NCBI RefSeq assembly: GCF_014205765.1
Contig: NZ_JACIIZ010000005.1
Span: forward strand, 136,837 to 200,836
DNA: 64,000 nucleotides
Direction of reading: 5' to 3'
Source: Nitrospirillum iridis
GTDB taxonomy: Bacteria; Pseudomonadota; Alphaproteobacteria; Azospirillales; Azospirillaceae
Part shown: in pieces, positions 44,248-55,102 of the stretch
Position numbering within the stretch: the first letter of the stretch is position 1
Layout: each line of letters begins with the position of its first letter
Notes under the pieces: generated by a model
Seen by the model: the letters and a program-made list of their open reading frames with translations, nothing else
Database searches by the model: none
Told to the model about the DNA's origin: nothing
Program-made: the position numbers and the translations under genes

Positions 44248-44644
44248 GGAACTCGACGACCTGCTGTGCCAATTCGGGGCCCAGCTCCGCGCTTGGCCGG
44301 TCGAGCATCAGCGGGGCGTCACGGCGTTGCTGCTGTCCTCCCATGATGCCCGGTCCCGCGTGCGCGAGATGCGGCGCCTGGAACGCCTGATCGCCGCGGA
44401 CGCGCCGGACGCGGAACCGCCCCCCGGCATGCTGGAGCGGATGGAACGTAACCTGGTCGCCGCGGCGCTCAAGGATTGGCAGCCACCGACAGCCGCCGCC
44501 CTGGGGGCGTCCGCGTCGGTTTTTTTTGGGCCTTCCGGGACGACACCCGCCCAGCCGCCATCATCCGCCGCCGCCAACAGCGACACGGAGCAGACCCCGC
44601 CCGCCCGCGGGCGGCGACAGGCCCCCGAACCCCACCGCGACTGA
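44228..44644 (+). CDS. Probable cytoplasmic partner/anti-sigma of the ECF factor
   Basis: 138 residues, overlapping the sigma gene by 20 nt. The N-terminal half (LDDLLCQFGAQLRAWPVEHQRGV, RSRVREMRRLERLI) resembles the short helical proteins often found after alphaproteobacterial ECF sigma genes. No membrane segment is seen, so the usual anti-sigma transmembrane part is missing. The C-terminal 50 residues are low-complexity and follow a T8 tract (44520-44527), so a frameshift is possible. It could inhibit the sigma factor. Confidence 0.55.
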   Translation: MLLMTPEELDDLLCQFGAQLRAWPVEHQRGVTALLLSSHDARSRVREMRRLERLIAADAPDAEPPPGMLERMERNLVAAALKDWQPPTAAALGASASVFFGPSGTTPAQPPSSAAANSDTEQTPPARGRRQAPEPHRD

Positions 44645-45019
44645 CCCCTGGCACGCCCCGGGACACCGTGCGCCCGGCCCTCTCGCCACTGGCCGGTCGG
44701 TGGATGCCCCGCGCGCCCGGGAAGCCCACTGGCATCCGGACGGATATGGAACCCCAATTTGGGAGGAAGAGGAGGAGCCCGCGCCTTTGCGCCAGGCTTT
44801 GACGAGTGGCCGCTTTGTACGCCACACCCCTTGCACGCACGACGGAACCTATCCCGTCGGTCCTTTCTAACATTTTTTTAATGGTCTGGCGGACGCGGGA
44901 CTCCGGCGTGCCCCCCAGCCCCCCATGGCGTCGCTGGCACGATTGTCACGTTGACGCCAAGACGCGGCGTCGGCACCTTCCGGCCAACGCCTTAGCGGCA
45001 CCGAATGGGGATTCACACC
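44645..45019. other. Intergenic region before the amidohydrolase
   Basis: 375 bp. It has an AT-rich patch (44865-44882) that may be promoter. A 115-codon open frame at 44526-44870 has no family match and only its last 50 codons look protein-like. Nothing further is supported. Confidence 0.4.
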
Positions 45020-46360
45020 ATGCCCAACCGCACGCCCGTGCCACCCACCACCTTCTCCCGCCGCCGGTTGGCCGGGGTGGCCCGGGGCGCCCTGATGATG
45101 GGTGCCCTGCTCGCCGCCGCGATGGCGGCGACGTCCGCGCGGGCGGAGACGGTGCTGGTGACGGCCGACCATCTGGTGGACGTGCTGGCCGGCAAGGTGG
45201 TGGAGCATCCCGCCGCGCTGATCGTCGATGGCCGCATCACGGCGGTGGGCGCGCAGGGGGCGGTGGCGGCCCCGGCGGACGCCCGCACGGTGGCGTTGCC
45301 CGGCTTGACCCTGCTGCCCGGCCTGATCGACATGCACACCCACCTGACCAGCCAGCCGACCTGGAACGGCTATGAGTCGCTGGGCGTCAGCGTGGCGGAC
45401 AAGGCCATCGCCGGCGTCGCCAACGCCAAGCTGACCCTGATGGCCGGCTTCACCGCCGTGCGCAACGTGGGCGCCGACGGCTTCACCGACGTGGCCCTGC
45501 GCAACGCCATCGACAGCGGCCTGGTGCCCGGGCCGCGCATGAAGGTCTCCGGCCCCCTGCTGGGCGCCACCGGCGGCCATTGCGACGAGAATCTGCTGCC
45601 CGCCGACTATGGCCGCGTGGGCGAGGGCGTGGCCGACAGCCCCTGGGGCATGGTGCAGAAGGTGCGCTGGGTGAAGAAGTTCGGCGCCGACTTGGTGAAG
45701 GTCTGCGCCACCGGCGGCGTGCTGTCCAAGGGCGACAGCCCCGGCGCCCAGCAACTGACGCAGGAGGAACTGGACGCCATCGCCAAGGAGGCCCACGCGC
45801 TGGGCATGAAGGTGGCCGCCCACGCCCACGGTACGGAGGGCATCAAGGCCTCGATCCGCGCCGGCATCGACACCATCGAACATGCCAGCCTGATCGACGA
45901 CGAGGGCATCGAGATGGCCAAGAAGCGCGGCACCTGGCTGGGCATGGACATCTATGACGACGACTACATCCTGCAAGAGGGCGCCAAGGCCGGCATGCTG
46001 CCCGAAAGCCTGGAGAAGGAGCGCAAGATCGGCCTGTTGCAGCGGCAGAATTTCACCAAGGCGGTCAAGGCCGGCGCCAAGATGATCTTCAGCACCGACG
46101 CCGGGGTCTACCCCCATGGCGACAACGGCAAGCAGTTCGCCAAGATGGTGCAGTGGGGCATGACGCCGATGGAGGCCATCCGCGCCGCCACCCGCAACGC
46201 GGCGGAGGCCATGGGCACGGATCACGACATCGGCGCCGTGGCCGTGGGCCGCTACGGCGACCTGGTGGCGGTGAAGGGCGACCCGCTGGCCGACATCGCC
46301 CTGCTGGAACACATCCCCGTCGTCATCAAGGGCGGCGAGATCGTCAAGGACCAACGCTAG
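45020..46360 (+). CDS. Exported metal-dependent amidohydrolase (Xaa-Pro dipeptidase/Sgx9260 type)
   Basis: 446 residues from ATG 45020, with GGGGA 8 nt upstream. A twin-arginine-like signal (SRRRLAGVARG..., cleavage near TSARA) suggests Tat export of a folded metalloenzyme. Metal ligands: HTH in LIDMHTHL (106-108), the carbamylated Lys in LVKVCATGG, His in VAAHAHG and IEHAS, Asp in FSTDAG. Such enzymes cleave dipeptides or acyl-amino acids, often proline-containing. Substrate unproven. Confidence 0.88.
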   Translation: MPNRTPVPPTTFSRRRLAGVARGALMMGALLAAAMAATSARAETVLVTADHLVDVLAGKVVEHPAALIVDGRITAVGAQGAVAAPADARTVALPGLTLLPGLIDMHTHLTSQPTWNGYESLGVSVADKAIAGVANAKLTLMAGFTAVRNVGADGFTDVALRNAIDSGLVPGPRMKVSGPLLGATGGHCDENLLPADYGRVGEGVADSPWGMVQKVRWVKKFGADLVKVCATGGVLSKGDSPGAQQLTQEELDAIAKEAHALGMKVAAHAHGTEGIKASIRAGIDTIEHASLIDDEGIEMAKKRGTWLGMDIYDDDYILQEGAKAGMLPESLEKERKIGLLQRQNFTKAVKAGAKMIFSTDAGVYPHGDNGKQFAKMVQWGMTPMEAIRAATRNAAEAMGTDHDIGAVAVGRYGDLVAVKGDPLADIALLEHIPVVIKGGEIVKDQR

Positions 46361-46582
46361 TTTTACGCTAAAATCAGGTCGGCGACCGCCGACCCCGGAG
46401 CGAGTACCGCAGGGCGCGGCGAGGAAGCCTAGCGGCCGGACGGCCGCGCCCGGCGCTTGAGGGACTAAAAACGCGGACTGGCACCGGGCGGGGGATTGGG
46501 GGTAGCTTCTCCCTCGACTTCCCCGGCCGCCTCTCCGCTGGCCGCTTCCCCGTTGCCCGTTCCATAACCGGAGCCACCGCCC

Positions 46583-47020
46583 ATGCTGACCCCCCGCCCC
46601 CTGACCGCCACCCTCAGCGTCCACCCACAGATCGAGGAGGCGGACATCGCCCAGGCCAGGGCGCTGGGCTTCCGCACCATCATCAACAACCGCCCCGATG
46701 GGGAGGAGCCGGGCCAGCTGACCCACACCCGCGCGGCGGAGCTGGCCAAGGAAGCGGGGCTGGAATACCTGTACCTGCCGGTCAACAACATGAACCTGGG
46801 GCCGCAGACCGCCGCCGCCTTCGCGGAAGCCCTGGACAACCTGCCGGGCCCGGTGCTGGCGCACTGCCGCTCCGGCACCCGCTGCACCATCCTGTGGTCG
46901 CTGGGTGCCGCGTCCAAGGGCACGCCCGTGGCCGAGATCATCGAGGCCGCCGGCCGCCAGGGCTATGACCTCAGCCCCTATGCCGGCGCGCTGGAGAACC
47001 TGGCCCGCGGGCAAGGTTGA
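46583..47020 (+). CDS. TIGR01244/DUF442 protein (phosphatase-like sulfurtransferase)
   Basis: 145 residues. The protein tyrosine phosphatase-like loop is HCRSGTR (94-100) with the reactive Cys95. SVHPQIEEADIAQARALGFRTIINNRPDGEE (landmark) is the DUF442 start, found also at the N-terminus of Blh/BigR-region proteins in H2S detoxification. GGAG lies 10 nt upstream. No rhodanese or lactamase partner lies next to it. Confidence 0.88.
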   Translation: MLTPRPLTATLSVHPQIEEADIAQARALGFRTIINNRPDGEEPGQLTHTRAAELAKEAGLEYLYLPVNNMNLGPQTAAAFAEALDNLPGPVLAHCRSGTRCTILWSLGAASKGTPVAEIIEAAGRQGYDLSPYAGALENLARGQG

Positions 47021-47059
47021 TCACCCCGCTTAATCGTCAACATTGATCGTCCTATCGAC

Positions 47060-47368
47060 ATGACCCGCCGCACCACCCTGGCGCTGGCCGCCCTGCTGGC
47101 CGCCGCCCCCGTCGTCGCCACCGCCCTGCCGGCGGCGGCGCAAGGCCCCGCCTGCACCCGCCCCGACCGCCCCAAGCTGCCCCCCGGCAAGAAGACCAAG
47201 GGGCCGGAGATGGAGGCGGCGGAGAAGAAGGTGGGCGACTACACCACCAAGATGACCGCCTACCTGAAATGCCTGGACAAGGCCAAGACCGATGCCATGA
47301 CCGAGCACAAGGGCGTGATCGAGGAATGGAACGGCGTCATCGACGCCTACAAGAAGGCCCCGGGCTGA
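47060..47368 (+). CDS. Small exported Lys-rich protein
   Basis: 102 residues. Signal peptide with cleavage near LPAAAQ, then two Cys (one near the mature start, one in YLKCLDKAK) in a Lys/Glu-rich helical domain (EAAEKKVGDYTTKMTAY). The two Cys could pair. No family recognised. It ends 5 nt before the LprI-like gene. Confidence 0.75.
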   Translation: MTRRTTLALAALLAAAPVVATALPAAAQGPACTRPDRPKLPPGKKTKGPEMEAAEKKVGDYTTKMTAYLKCLDKAKTDAMTEHKGVIEEWNGVIDAYKKAPG

Positions 47369-47373
47369 CGCCC

Positions 47374-48750
47374 TTGCGGTCCCCCTGGTATGGCCTCCTG
47401 GCCGCCCTGCCGCTGATCGCCGCCTTGGGCCCTGCCGCTACGGGAACCGGGGCGGTGGCGTCCGAGGTGGACTGCGCCGCCCTGCCCCGGCGGACGGACC
47501 GCATGGTCTGCGCCAACCCGGCGCTGCGGGCAGAGGATGCGGAGATCGCGCGCCTGTACAAGCTGGCCGTGGCCAAGGCGGGCGGGCACGCGGCACCGGT
47601 GATCGCGGAACAGGCGCGGTGGCTGGCGACGCAGGACCGGCTGTGCGGCGATCTGGCGCCGGCGGATGACGAGCGGGCACGCACCTGCCTGGCCCGCGCC
47701 CTGCCCTTGCGCCGGGCGGCCCTGGCCGTGCAAGCCACCAGGCCGGCCCTGCCCCTCTGCGACCGCGTCGCCGCCACCCTGGCGACCGCGCGCGGCCTGG
47801 ACGGCGGCCCACCCGTGGGCGATCTGGATGAGCAGCTCATCGGCGCCGGCCTGCTGACCCCAGCGCCGGAGCAGGAACTGACCCAAGCCTGGCGCGACCG
47901 GCTGCCGCCCGAAGCGACGGCCGACGCCGGCGACCAGATGGCCGTGGTGCCCTTCGGCAGCAGCCATGTGGCGGTGACGGCGCTGGATGATGCCGCCTCC
48001 TGCACCAGCTTCAGCGTCCATTGGCTGGACACGGCCGGCAACGGCGGCCCCGCCCTGCCACCGCCCGAGACGCGGCCAGCCGATGGATCATCGGCCCAGG
48101 GGGCGGCCTATTGCTGGTCGGAAAGCGCCGGCTTCGGCCTGGACGCCACCGGCGCCCCGGTCTTCTTCGCCCAGGATTCCGGCCCCACCCGGCCCGTCGC
48201 CCGCCCCCAACGGACCACCGTCCGCATCCGGCCGGTGCGTCGCGACCGCTGGGGGGCCGCCTGCCGCGTGGAGGCGACCTACCAGACCGAGTTCCGCCTG
48301 GGCGACGGCCGCTGCGCCGCCGACGCCGACACCTGCCGGGCCCTGACCGAGGCGGCACCACGCTGGGCCACGGCCCTGGCCGCCAGCCCCTGGTCCACCG
48401 GCGCCGACCACCCGCCGGGCCGCCCCGACTATCCCGCCCTGGACGGCCTGACGCCGCACCACGGCCCCTTCGCCCCCACCTTCCTGGCCATCCCCCGCGT
48501 GAAAGGCTGGACCTACACCGGCCTGCCTAATTTCGAGGAGGAGGCGCCCCTGCTGGACTGGCGGAGCCCCGAGGGCCCGCTGGTGCTGCGCCTGTCACCC
48601 GGCATGCTGAACTGGCAGCCCGGCCCCATGATCCTGGCGGCCTGGCGGCAAGAGGGTTCCACCCTGGTACCCGTGGCGGCCTATGCCCTCAACCAGGTGC
48701 GGGTGGGGGTGCCGGCGGTGACCATGGCCCTCGGCCAGGGAAAGCCCTGA
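47374..48750 (+). CDS. Exported LprI-like protein, copy 1
   Basis: About 458 residues from TTG 47374, right behind the previous stop (the longer frame upstream overlaps that gene and is rejected). A signal peptide is followed by an LprI/DUF1311 domain: VDCAALPRRTDRMVCANPALRAEDAEIARLYKLA (landmark). The large C-terminal part has many Trp/Pro and several Cys pairs. LprI-type proteins inhibit lysozyme in some bacteria, but the C-terminal domain is uncharacterised. Paralogue of the next gene. Confidence 0.75.
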   Translation: MRSPWYGLLAALPLIAALGPAATGTGAVASEVDCAALPRRTDRMVCANPALRAEDAEIARLYKLAVAKAGGHAAPVIAEQARWLATQDRLCGDLAPADDERARTCLARALPLRRAALAVQATRPALPLCDRVAATLATARGLDGGPPVGDLDEQLIGAGLLTPAPEQELTQAWRDRLPPEATADAGDQMAVVPFGSSHVAVTALDDAASCTSFSVHWLDTAGNGGPALPPPETRPADGSSAQGAAYCWSESAGFGLDATGAPVFFAQDSGPTRPVARPQRTTVRIRPVRRDRWGAACRVEATYQTEFRLGDGRCAADADTCRALTEAAPRWATALAASPWSTGADHPPGRPDYPALDGLTPHHGPFAPTFLAIPRVKGWTYTGLPNFEEEAPLLDWRSPEGPLVLRLSPGMLNWQPGPMILAAWRQEGSTLVPVAAYALNQVRVGVPAVTMALGQGKP

Positions 48751-48833
48751 CGCCTGAGCTCAACGCCCTGTGGCATTGTTGGCAGGAATGTTCAATTCTG
48801 GCGCTCCGTCTCCCCCATCGGTTGCCTGCCACC

Positions 48834-50204
48834 GTGAACCACCTTCCCGCCCTGATCACCGTCGCCCTGCTTCTTTCGGGCACCGCCCAGGCGGTGGCCG
48901 CCGGCCCCAGTTTCGACTGCGCGGCGGCGACCAAGCCGGCGGAGAAAGCCATCTGCGCCCACCCGGCATTAGCCGCGCTGGATGCGGATATCGCCGGCCT
49001 CTACAAGGACGCGCTCACCAAGGCCGGATCGGGCGCGGAGTCTCTGAAGACCGAGCAGCGACGGTGGCTGCAGGGCCGGGACAGCCTGTTCGTCCAGGAT
49101 GGGCGGGCCCTGGATGCCAACGCACAGGCCGGCGTGGCCAAGGACACCTTGCCCGATTGGCTGGTCGCTCGCCGGGCAGCCCTGTCGGTGCTGGCTTCCC
49201 AGAAGACGCCCCTGCCCATCTGCGAGCGGGCCGCAGCCACCTTCCGCGTCCTGCATAATTTCAGGGGCGGCGTTCCGGACGGCACGCTCAAGGATCGGTT
49301 GCGGGTGGCTGGCCTATTCTCCGAGCCAGCACCGGAAAAGCCCTTGCCGGCCGAGCAGGTGGCGCGCATGTCCCGGATGGCCTACCAGCTGCGTGGTGAA
49401 ACTGCGGATGAAGATGGTCAGGTCGACCCCATCGGCAAGGACTATGCCCTCGTCAGAATCGGCGTCACGGGCGCAATGTCCGCCTCCTGCACCAACTTCG
49501 TCGTCTTCCGGCGCACGCCGGATGGCACGGTGCAGGCGCTGCCCCTGCCGGATGGAACGGAGGACAACTTCTGTGACTACGGCCTGCATGAAACCGACTT
49601 TGACATGGTCACCCTGGCAGGCGACGCCGCCAACCATCCAGCGCTGGTGATGTGGAGCACCGGAAGCCTGAGCATTCGCCAGGCCCAAGGGGCGCACTGG
49701 AGCGACGCCTGCGACATCGACGTCACCTATGCCCAGGATTATTCCCTAACGGTATCCGCCTGCGACGGGGACGGGGCCACCTGCCAGTCCCTGAAGGACC
49801 ATGCCCTGGAATGGTCTCGCATCTTCGGCGGGCCGGAGCCCGACACCAAAGGGCCTGGCCCTGGCTATCGTTTCCCCGGACTGGAAGACACGGCCATCGA
49901 GGTGGATGAGACGGTGATGCACAATCCGGTCCTGAACGCCTTTCCCAGCCTGGAAGGCTGGTCCTATTCCCAGGTGGAAGGTGGCCCCCACTATCTATGG
50001 CGCGGACCGAAGGAGACGCTGGTGGTCGGCATCAACGCCCTGTCCACCTCCCACGGCGATCCGCTCCATGACCTCCTGATCAGCGCCTGGCGCCACAAAG
50101 GCGAAAAGTGGGTGCCCGCCGCCGCCTTCATCACCAGCCCTGAGGATGTCGGCGCACCAACGGTGAAGGCCACCGTGACACCGGCCGAGGCGGAGAAGCC
50201 ATGA
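48834..50204 (+). CDS. Exported LprI-like protein, copy 2
   Basis: 456 residues from GTG 48834 (TTG 48822 is an alternative). Signal peptide to about AVAAG, then FDCAAATKPAEKAICAHPALAALDADIAGLYKDAL (landmark), the same DUF1311 pattern as copy 1. The C-terminal part shares the layout of copy 1 (RIGVTGAMSASCTNFVVF versus the ASCTSFSVHW region; SLEGWSY versus RVKGWTY). Tandem duplicates that have diverged strongly. Confidence 0.78.
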   Translation: MNHLPALITVALLLSGTAQAVAAGPSFDCAAATKPAEKAICAHPALAALDADIAGLYKDALTKAGSGAESLKTEQRRWLQGRDSLFVQDGRALDANAQAGVAKDTLPDWLVARRAALSVLASQKTPLPICERAAATFRVLHNFRGGVPDGTLKDRLRVAGLFSEPAPEKPLPAEQVARMSRMAYQLRGETADEDGQVDPIGKDYALVRIGVTGAMSASCTNFVVFRRTPDGTVQALPLPDGTEDNFCDYGLHETDFDMVTLAGDAANHPALVMWSTGSLSIRQAQGAHWSDACDIDVTYAQDYSLTVSACDGDGATCQSLKDHALEWSRIFGGPEPDTKGPGPGYRFPGLEDTAIEVDETVMHNPVLNAFPSLEGWSYSQVEGGPHYLWRGPKETLVVGINALSTSHGDPLHDLLISAWRHKGEKWVPAAAFITSPEDVGAPTVKATVTPAEAEKP

Positions 50205-50548
50205 GGAAGGCGGCAACTCCCATCGACAGATAACTAATCAAGCCGGTGGAGCCCATGTTCTGCCACGCGCCCAGGCTTCGACCCTAGATGCCAGGGACGG
50301 CTGGACCGGCAGCACGCCTATCCCAACCCAACCATTCCCCCACCGCCCCATTTTCCCACCCATTGACACCCGTGCCCTCGGGCGCGCACAGCGCGGTCTT
50401 CATGCAGAGGTGCGCCGGAAGACGCTGAGAGACGTGAAAACCCTTTGAAACTGATCCGGATCGTATCGGCACAGGGATGGGAACAGGGCCTGATCCTGTT
50501 TGGGAGCACACCTACATCCGCTTCGGCGATACCGCGACCACCCAGGTG
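50205..50548. other. Region holding the duplicated riboswitch segment
   Basis: 344 bp after the LprI gene, before a convergent lipoprotein gene. It contains the duplicated thiC upstream segment (50328-50489) and no coding gene. Confidence 0.6.
50401..50484 (+). pseudogene. Decayed TPP riboswitch copy
   Basis: The sequence retains the conserved core pieces CGCTGAGA, ACCCTTTGAAACTGATCC, GGATCG and GGGATGGGAAC of a THI element. Differences from the intact copy at 52903: the P1 5' strand GTTCC is replaced, GGGGTGC became GAGGTGC, ACCTGATC became AACTGATC, GCGTAGGGA became GCACAGGGA, and P3 is shortened. No plus-strand gene follows. Confidence 0.8.
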
Positions 50549-51274
50549 TCACTTCAGGCCCTCGCCCGTGCGGGCCACCTTCTCATCCGTGTTGCCGTTC
50601 CAGATGACCAACCGCACAACGGACCGTGCGGCCGCATCCGGGGATGACAGAAGTTCCTGCACGGAGGCGTTGTCCGCGGCCATCTTGTAGCGCATCTCCA
50701 GACGGCGCCCGAATTCCACAATCATGCTGCCAATATAAACGACCTTGCCCTCTTCCACGGTGAAGGTCGGCGTGTCGGCGTTGGCGAAGCTGTCCTTGGA
50801 ATACTCCCGGGCCACAACATAACCCGTCGGGGTGTAGGTCGATTTCACCCACGGGTAGGTCGCCATGAGGAAGAAGTTCTGATGGGTCTCGGTGCCGTCG
50901 TCATAGCCGCTGGCCTCGACCCCGGACAGGGCGTACCGGCCAGGCGGCAGCTGGAACACGCGGACGCCCCCCGTCTCCCGGCAAGGCCGCTCATCCAGGA
51001 CGGAGCAGATGAACTGCACCTCGAAATGCTCCGTCCCCAGGAACTCCCGGCCATCCTTGGGCGGCAGCAAGGGCGTGACATGAACCAGCATCTGGCCGCT
51101 AGTGATCCCCAGGCGGTCCTTGCCATATTGCTGCACCGTCAGTCCCAGGATTACGGTCCCGGTTCCGGCCTTGGCCGAGGGAATATCCGAATGCGGCCGA
51201 AGGAAGGTATGGTTCGGCGCGCCCTGGCAAGCGGCGAGGACCAGCAAGCCCAACAGGCCAAAAACTTTTCTCAT
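50549..51274 (-). CDS. Lipoprotein A (paralogue of C)
   Basis: 241 residues from ATG 51274 (AGGGG upstream). Lipobox LAAC after a hydrophobic signal. It shares blocks with the gene at 52010: TFLRPHSDIPS, FLGTEHFEVQFICS, ETGGVRVFQLPPGRYALSG, TPTFTVEEGKVVYIGSM. The beta-rich pattern and GRYAL motif look like a DUF2846-type periplasmic domain. Last gene of a three-lipoprotein operon. Function unknown. Confidence 0.8.
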   Translation of the reverse strand: MRKVFGLLGLLVLAACQGAPNHTFLRPHSDIPSAKAGTGTVILGLTVQQYGKDRLGITSGQMLVHVTPLLPPKDGREFLGTEHFEVQFICSVLDERPCRETGGVRVFQLPPGRYALSGVEASGYDDGTETHQNFFLMATYPWVKSTYTPTGYVVAREYSKDSFANADTPTFTVEEGKVVYIGSMIVEFGRRLEMRYKMAADNASVQELLSSPDAAARSVVRLVIWNGNTDEKVARTGEGLK

Positions 51275-51309
51275 GTCGCCCCTGACCTTTTGTCCGCTCG
51301 TGGTTCCGA

Positions 51310-51993
51310 TCAACGGCCGCCGTTGGCGTAATACAGCTTCGGCAGGTGCGGATCGTTGGTGACCCAAGGCTGGGCGACCATGCGGTCGGCCAAGCCGGTC
51401 TTGGCGAGGAACTGCCGCGCCTCCTGTTCATTGCTGGCGCGGTTCAGGGTCATTGCCTCGACCTTGGGGCCATCGCCGGACGGGGTGAGGACGAAGGTCC
51501 CGATGTAACTGACCTCTCCCCCACGCACCCGGAACAGCGGCGTGTCCTTACTGATCTGCCCCGCGCTTGGGAAATTGACCTGCCCCATGGACGCGGAGCC
51601 GACCGTTGAAATCGAAGAGAAATGGATCAGCGGGTACATCTCGTTGAATCGGGACACGGCGCCCAGGGCATAGGTTCCCGGCGGCAGCCGCATCAGCACA
51701 TAGCGGACTCCAGGCTGGCAGGGATGAAAGACACCGCCGCAGCTGACCAACGTGCTGATGGGCGATCCCAGGCCCGCGCCGAACCCGAAACCGGCGCCGA
51801 TTGGGAAAAAGGTCAACCGTTCCTGCAGGCCGCCGGACAGGCCGTCGTTTTCCGTGGCGATCCCCGCAACCACGGCACCCTCCAGCCCTTCCAGCGGCAA
51901 GGCCTTTCCCGGTTCCATAAGGCCGTAGCGCGGCGCCGGGGCGCAGGCGCCCACCAGCGCCAAAGCCAAGCTGAACAAGACGGATAAGCGCAT
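51310..51993 (-). CDS. Lipoprotein B
   Basis: 227 residues from ATG 51993 with lipobox LVGAC. Mature part keeps the same core as its neighbours (VRYVLMRLPPGTYALGAVS, DTPLFRVRGGEVSYIGTFVL) but has a Gly/Phe-rich insert (IGAGFGFGAGLGS) and a Cys pair in SCGGVFHPCQPG. It is a more distant member of the family. 35 nt before gene A and 16 nt after gene C, same strand. Confidence 0.78.
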   Translation of the reverse strand: MRLSVLFSLALALVGACAPAPRYGLMEPGKALPLEGLEGAVVAGIATENDGLSGGLQERLTFFPIGAGFGFGAGLGSPISTLVSCGGVFHPCQPGVRYVLMRLPPGTYALGAVSRFNEMYPLIHFSSISTVGSASMGQVNFPSAGQISKDTPLFRVRGGEVSYIGTFVLTPSGDGPKVEAMTLNRASNEQEARQFLAKTGLADRMVAQPWVTNDPHLPKLYYANGGR

Positions 51994-52009
51994 GGTCGCC
52001 GCCCCCCTC

Positions 52010-52735
52010 TCAGTAAAGGCCCTTGGTCGTCCAGGCGACCTTCTCGTCCGAGTGACCGCCCCAGATCGGCGCCCGAATGAGGGCCCGCGCCGATACGTCG
52101 GGGGATGCCAGCAACTCCGCCACCGCGCTGTTGTCCGCCGCCATCCAATACCGCATTTCATAGGGCTGCGCGAAATCCATGACCATGCTGCCGATATAAG
52201 TCACCTTGCCCTCCTCCACCGTGAAGGTTGGGGTATCCCCATTGGCGAGGCTTTCCTTGGAATACTCCCGCCCCACCACCGCCTTATTGGGCGTGTAGAT
52301 CACCTTGATCCACGGATACGTGGCCATTTCGAAGAAATTGGTGCTTCTGTCCGAATCATTGTTGACACCGAACGCGGCGACGCCGGCGATGGCATAACGG
52401 CCCGGCGGAAGCACGAAGACGCGGACTCCGCCAGTGGCCCGGCAAACCTTTTTATCGAAGATCGAGCACAGGAACTGCGCCTCATAATGCTCGGTGCCCA
52501 AGAACTCCTTGTCTCCCTGGGGCGGCAACAGGGGGGCGAAGTGCATCAGGACTTCACCGCTACGACTGTTGCCCAACGCCATGCCGAAGTTTTGCGCCGT
52601 CAGCCCCAGGACAACGGCCCCCGTGCCAGGCTTGAGGGAGGGCACATCCTTATACGGACGAAGCAACGTATGGTCCGGCCGTGCGGCACACGCCGCCAGA
52701 ACTACCAACAAAAGAATGGACAAAATCCTGTTCAT
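52010..52735 (-). CDS. Lipoprotein C
   Basis: 241 residues from ATG 52735; lipobox LAAC. Close paralogue of lipoprotein A: TLLRPYKDVPS, FLGTEHYEAQFLCS, ATGGVRVFVLPPGRYAIAG, TPTFTVEEGKVTYIGSM, MRYWMAADNSAVAELL. First gene of the three-gene operon, divergent from thiC. No enzyme motif. Confidence 0.8.
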   Translation of the reverse strand: MNRILSILLLVVLAACAARPDHTLLRPYKDVPSLKPGTGAVVLGLTAQNFGMALGNSRSGEVLMHFAPLLPPQGDKEFLGTEHYEAQFLCSIFDKKVCRATGGVRVFVLPPGRYAIAGVAAFGVNNDSDRSTNFFEMATYPWIKVIYTPNKAVVGREYSKESLANGDTPTFTVEEGKVTYIGSMVMDFAQPYEMRYWMAADNSAVAELLASPDVSARALIRAPIWGGHSDEKVAWTTKGLY

Positions 52736-52865
52736 TATCAGGCGCCCCATATTCCCCATGCGCGCACACTGCCATGCCCTTCGGGCGGTTGCATTACTCA
52801 TTTCGCAGCCCTGACCGGGCTGTCCGCCCAAACCATTCCCCCACCTCCCCATTTCCCGCCCCATT

Positions 52866-52902
52866 GACACCGCCGGCCCCGGGCGCGCACAGTGCGGCCT
52901 TC
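52866..52902 (+). promoter_or_regulatory. Probable thiC promoter
   Basis: TTGACA (-35-like) at 52864-52869 lies about 35 nt before the riboswitch P1. The same TTGACA is kept in the duplicated segment (near 50363). The -10 is weak (CACAGT after 18 nt). Confidence 0.4.
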
Positions 52903-55059
<2,157 letters not shown>

Positions 55060-55071
55060 CGCCTGTTCCAC

Positions 55072-55102
55072 CCCCGCCGGCCTTCACGCCGGCGGGGATT
55101 TA
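55072..55102 (+). terminator. thiC terminator
   Basis: A 10-bp stem (55072-55081 with 55088-55097) is followed by ATTT. It overlaps the end of the convergent tetR gene. Confidence 0.7.

Noticed and set aside
44936-44956. A sigma-54-like TGGCACG before the amidohydrolase
   Set aside because: The -12 element (TTGC) is not found at the required distance.
50445-50690. A plus-strand frame starting inside the decayed riboswitch
   Set aside because: No ribosome site, no homology features, and it overlaps a lipoprotein gene antisense.
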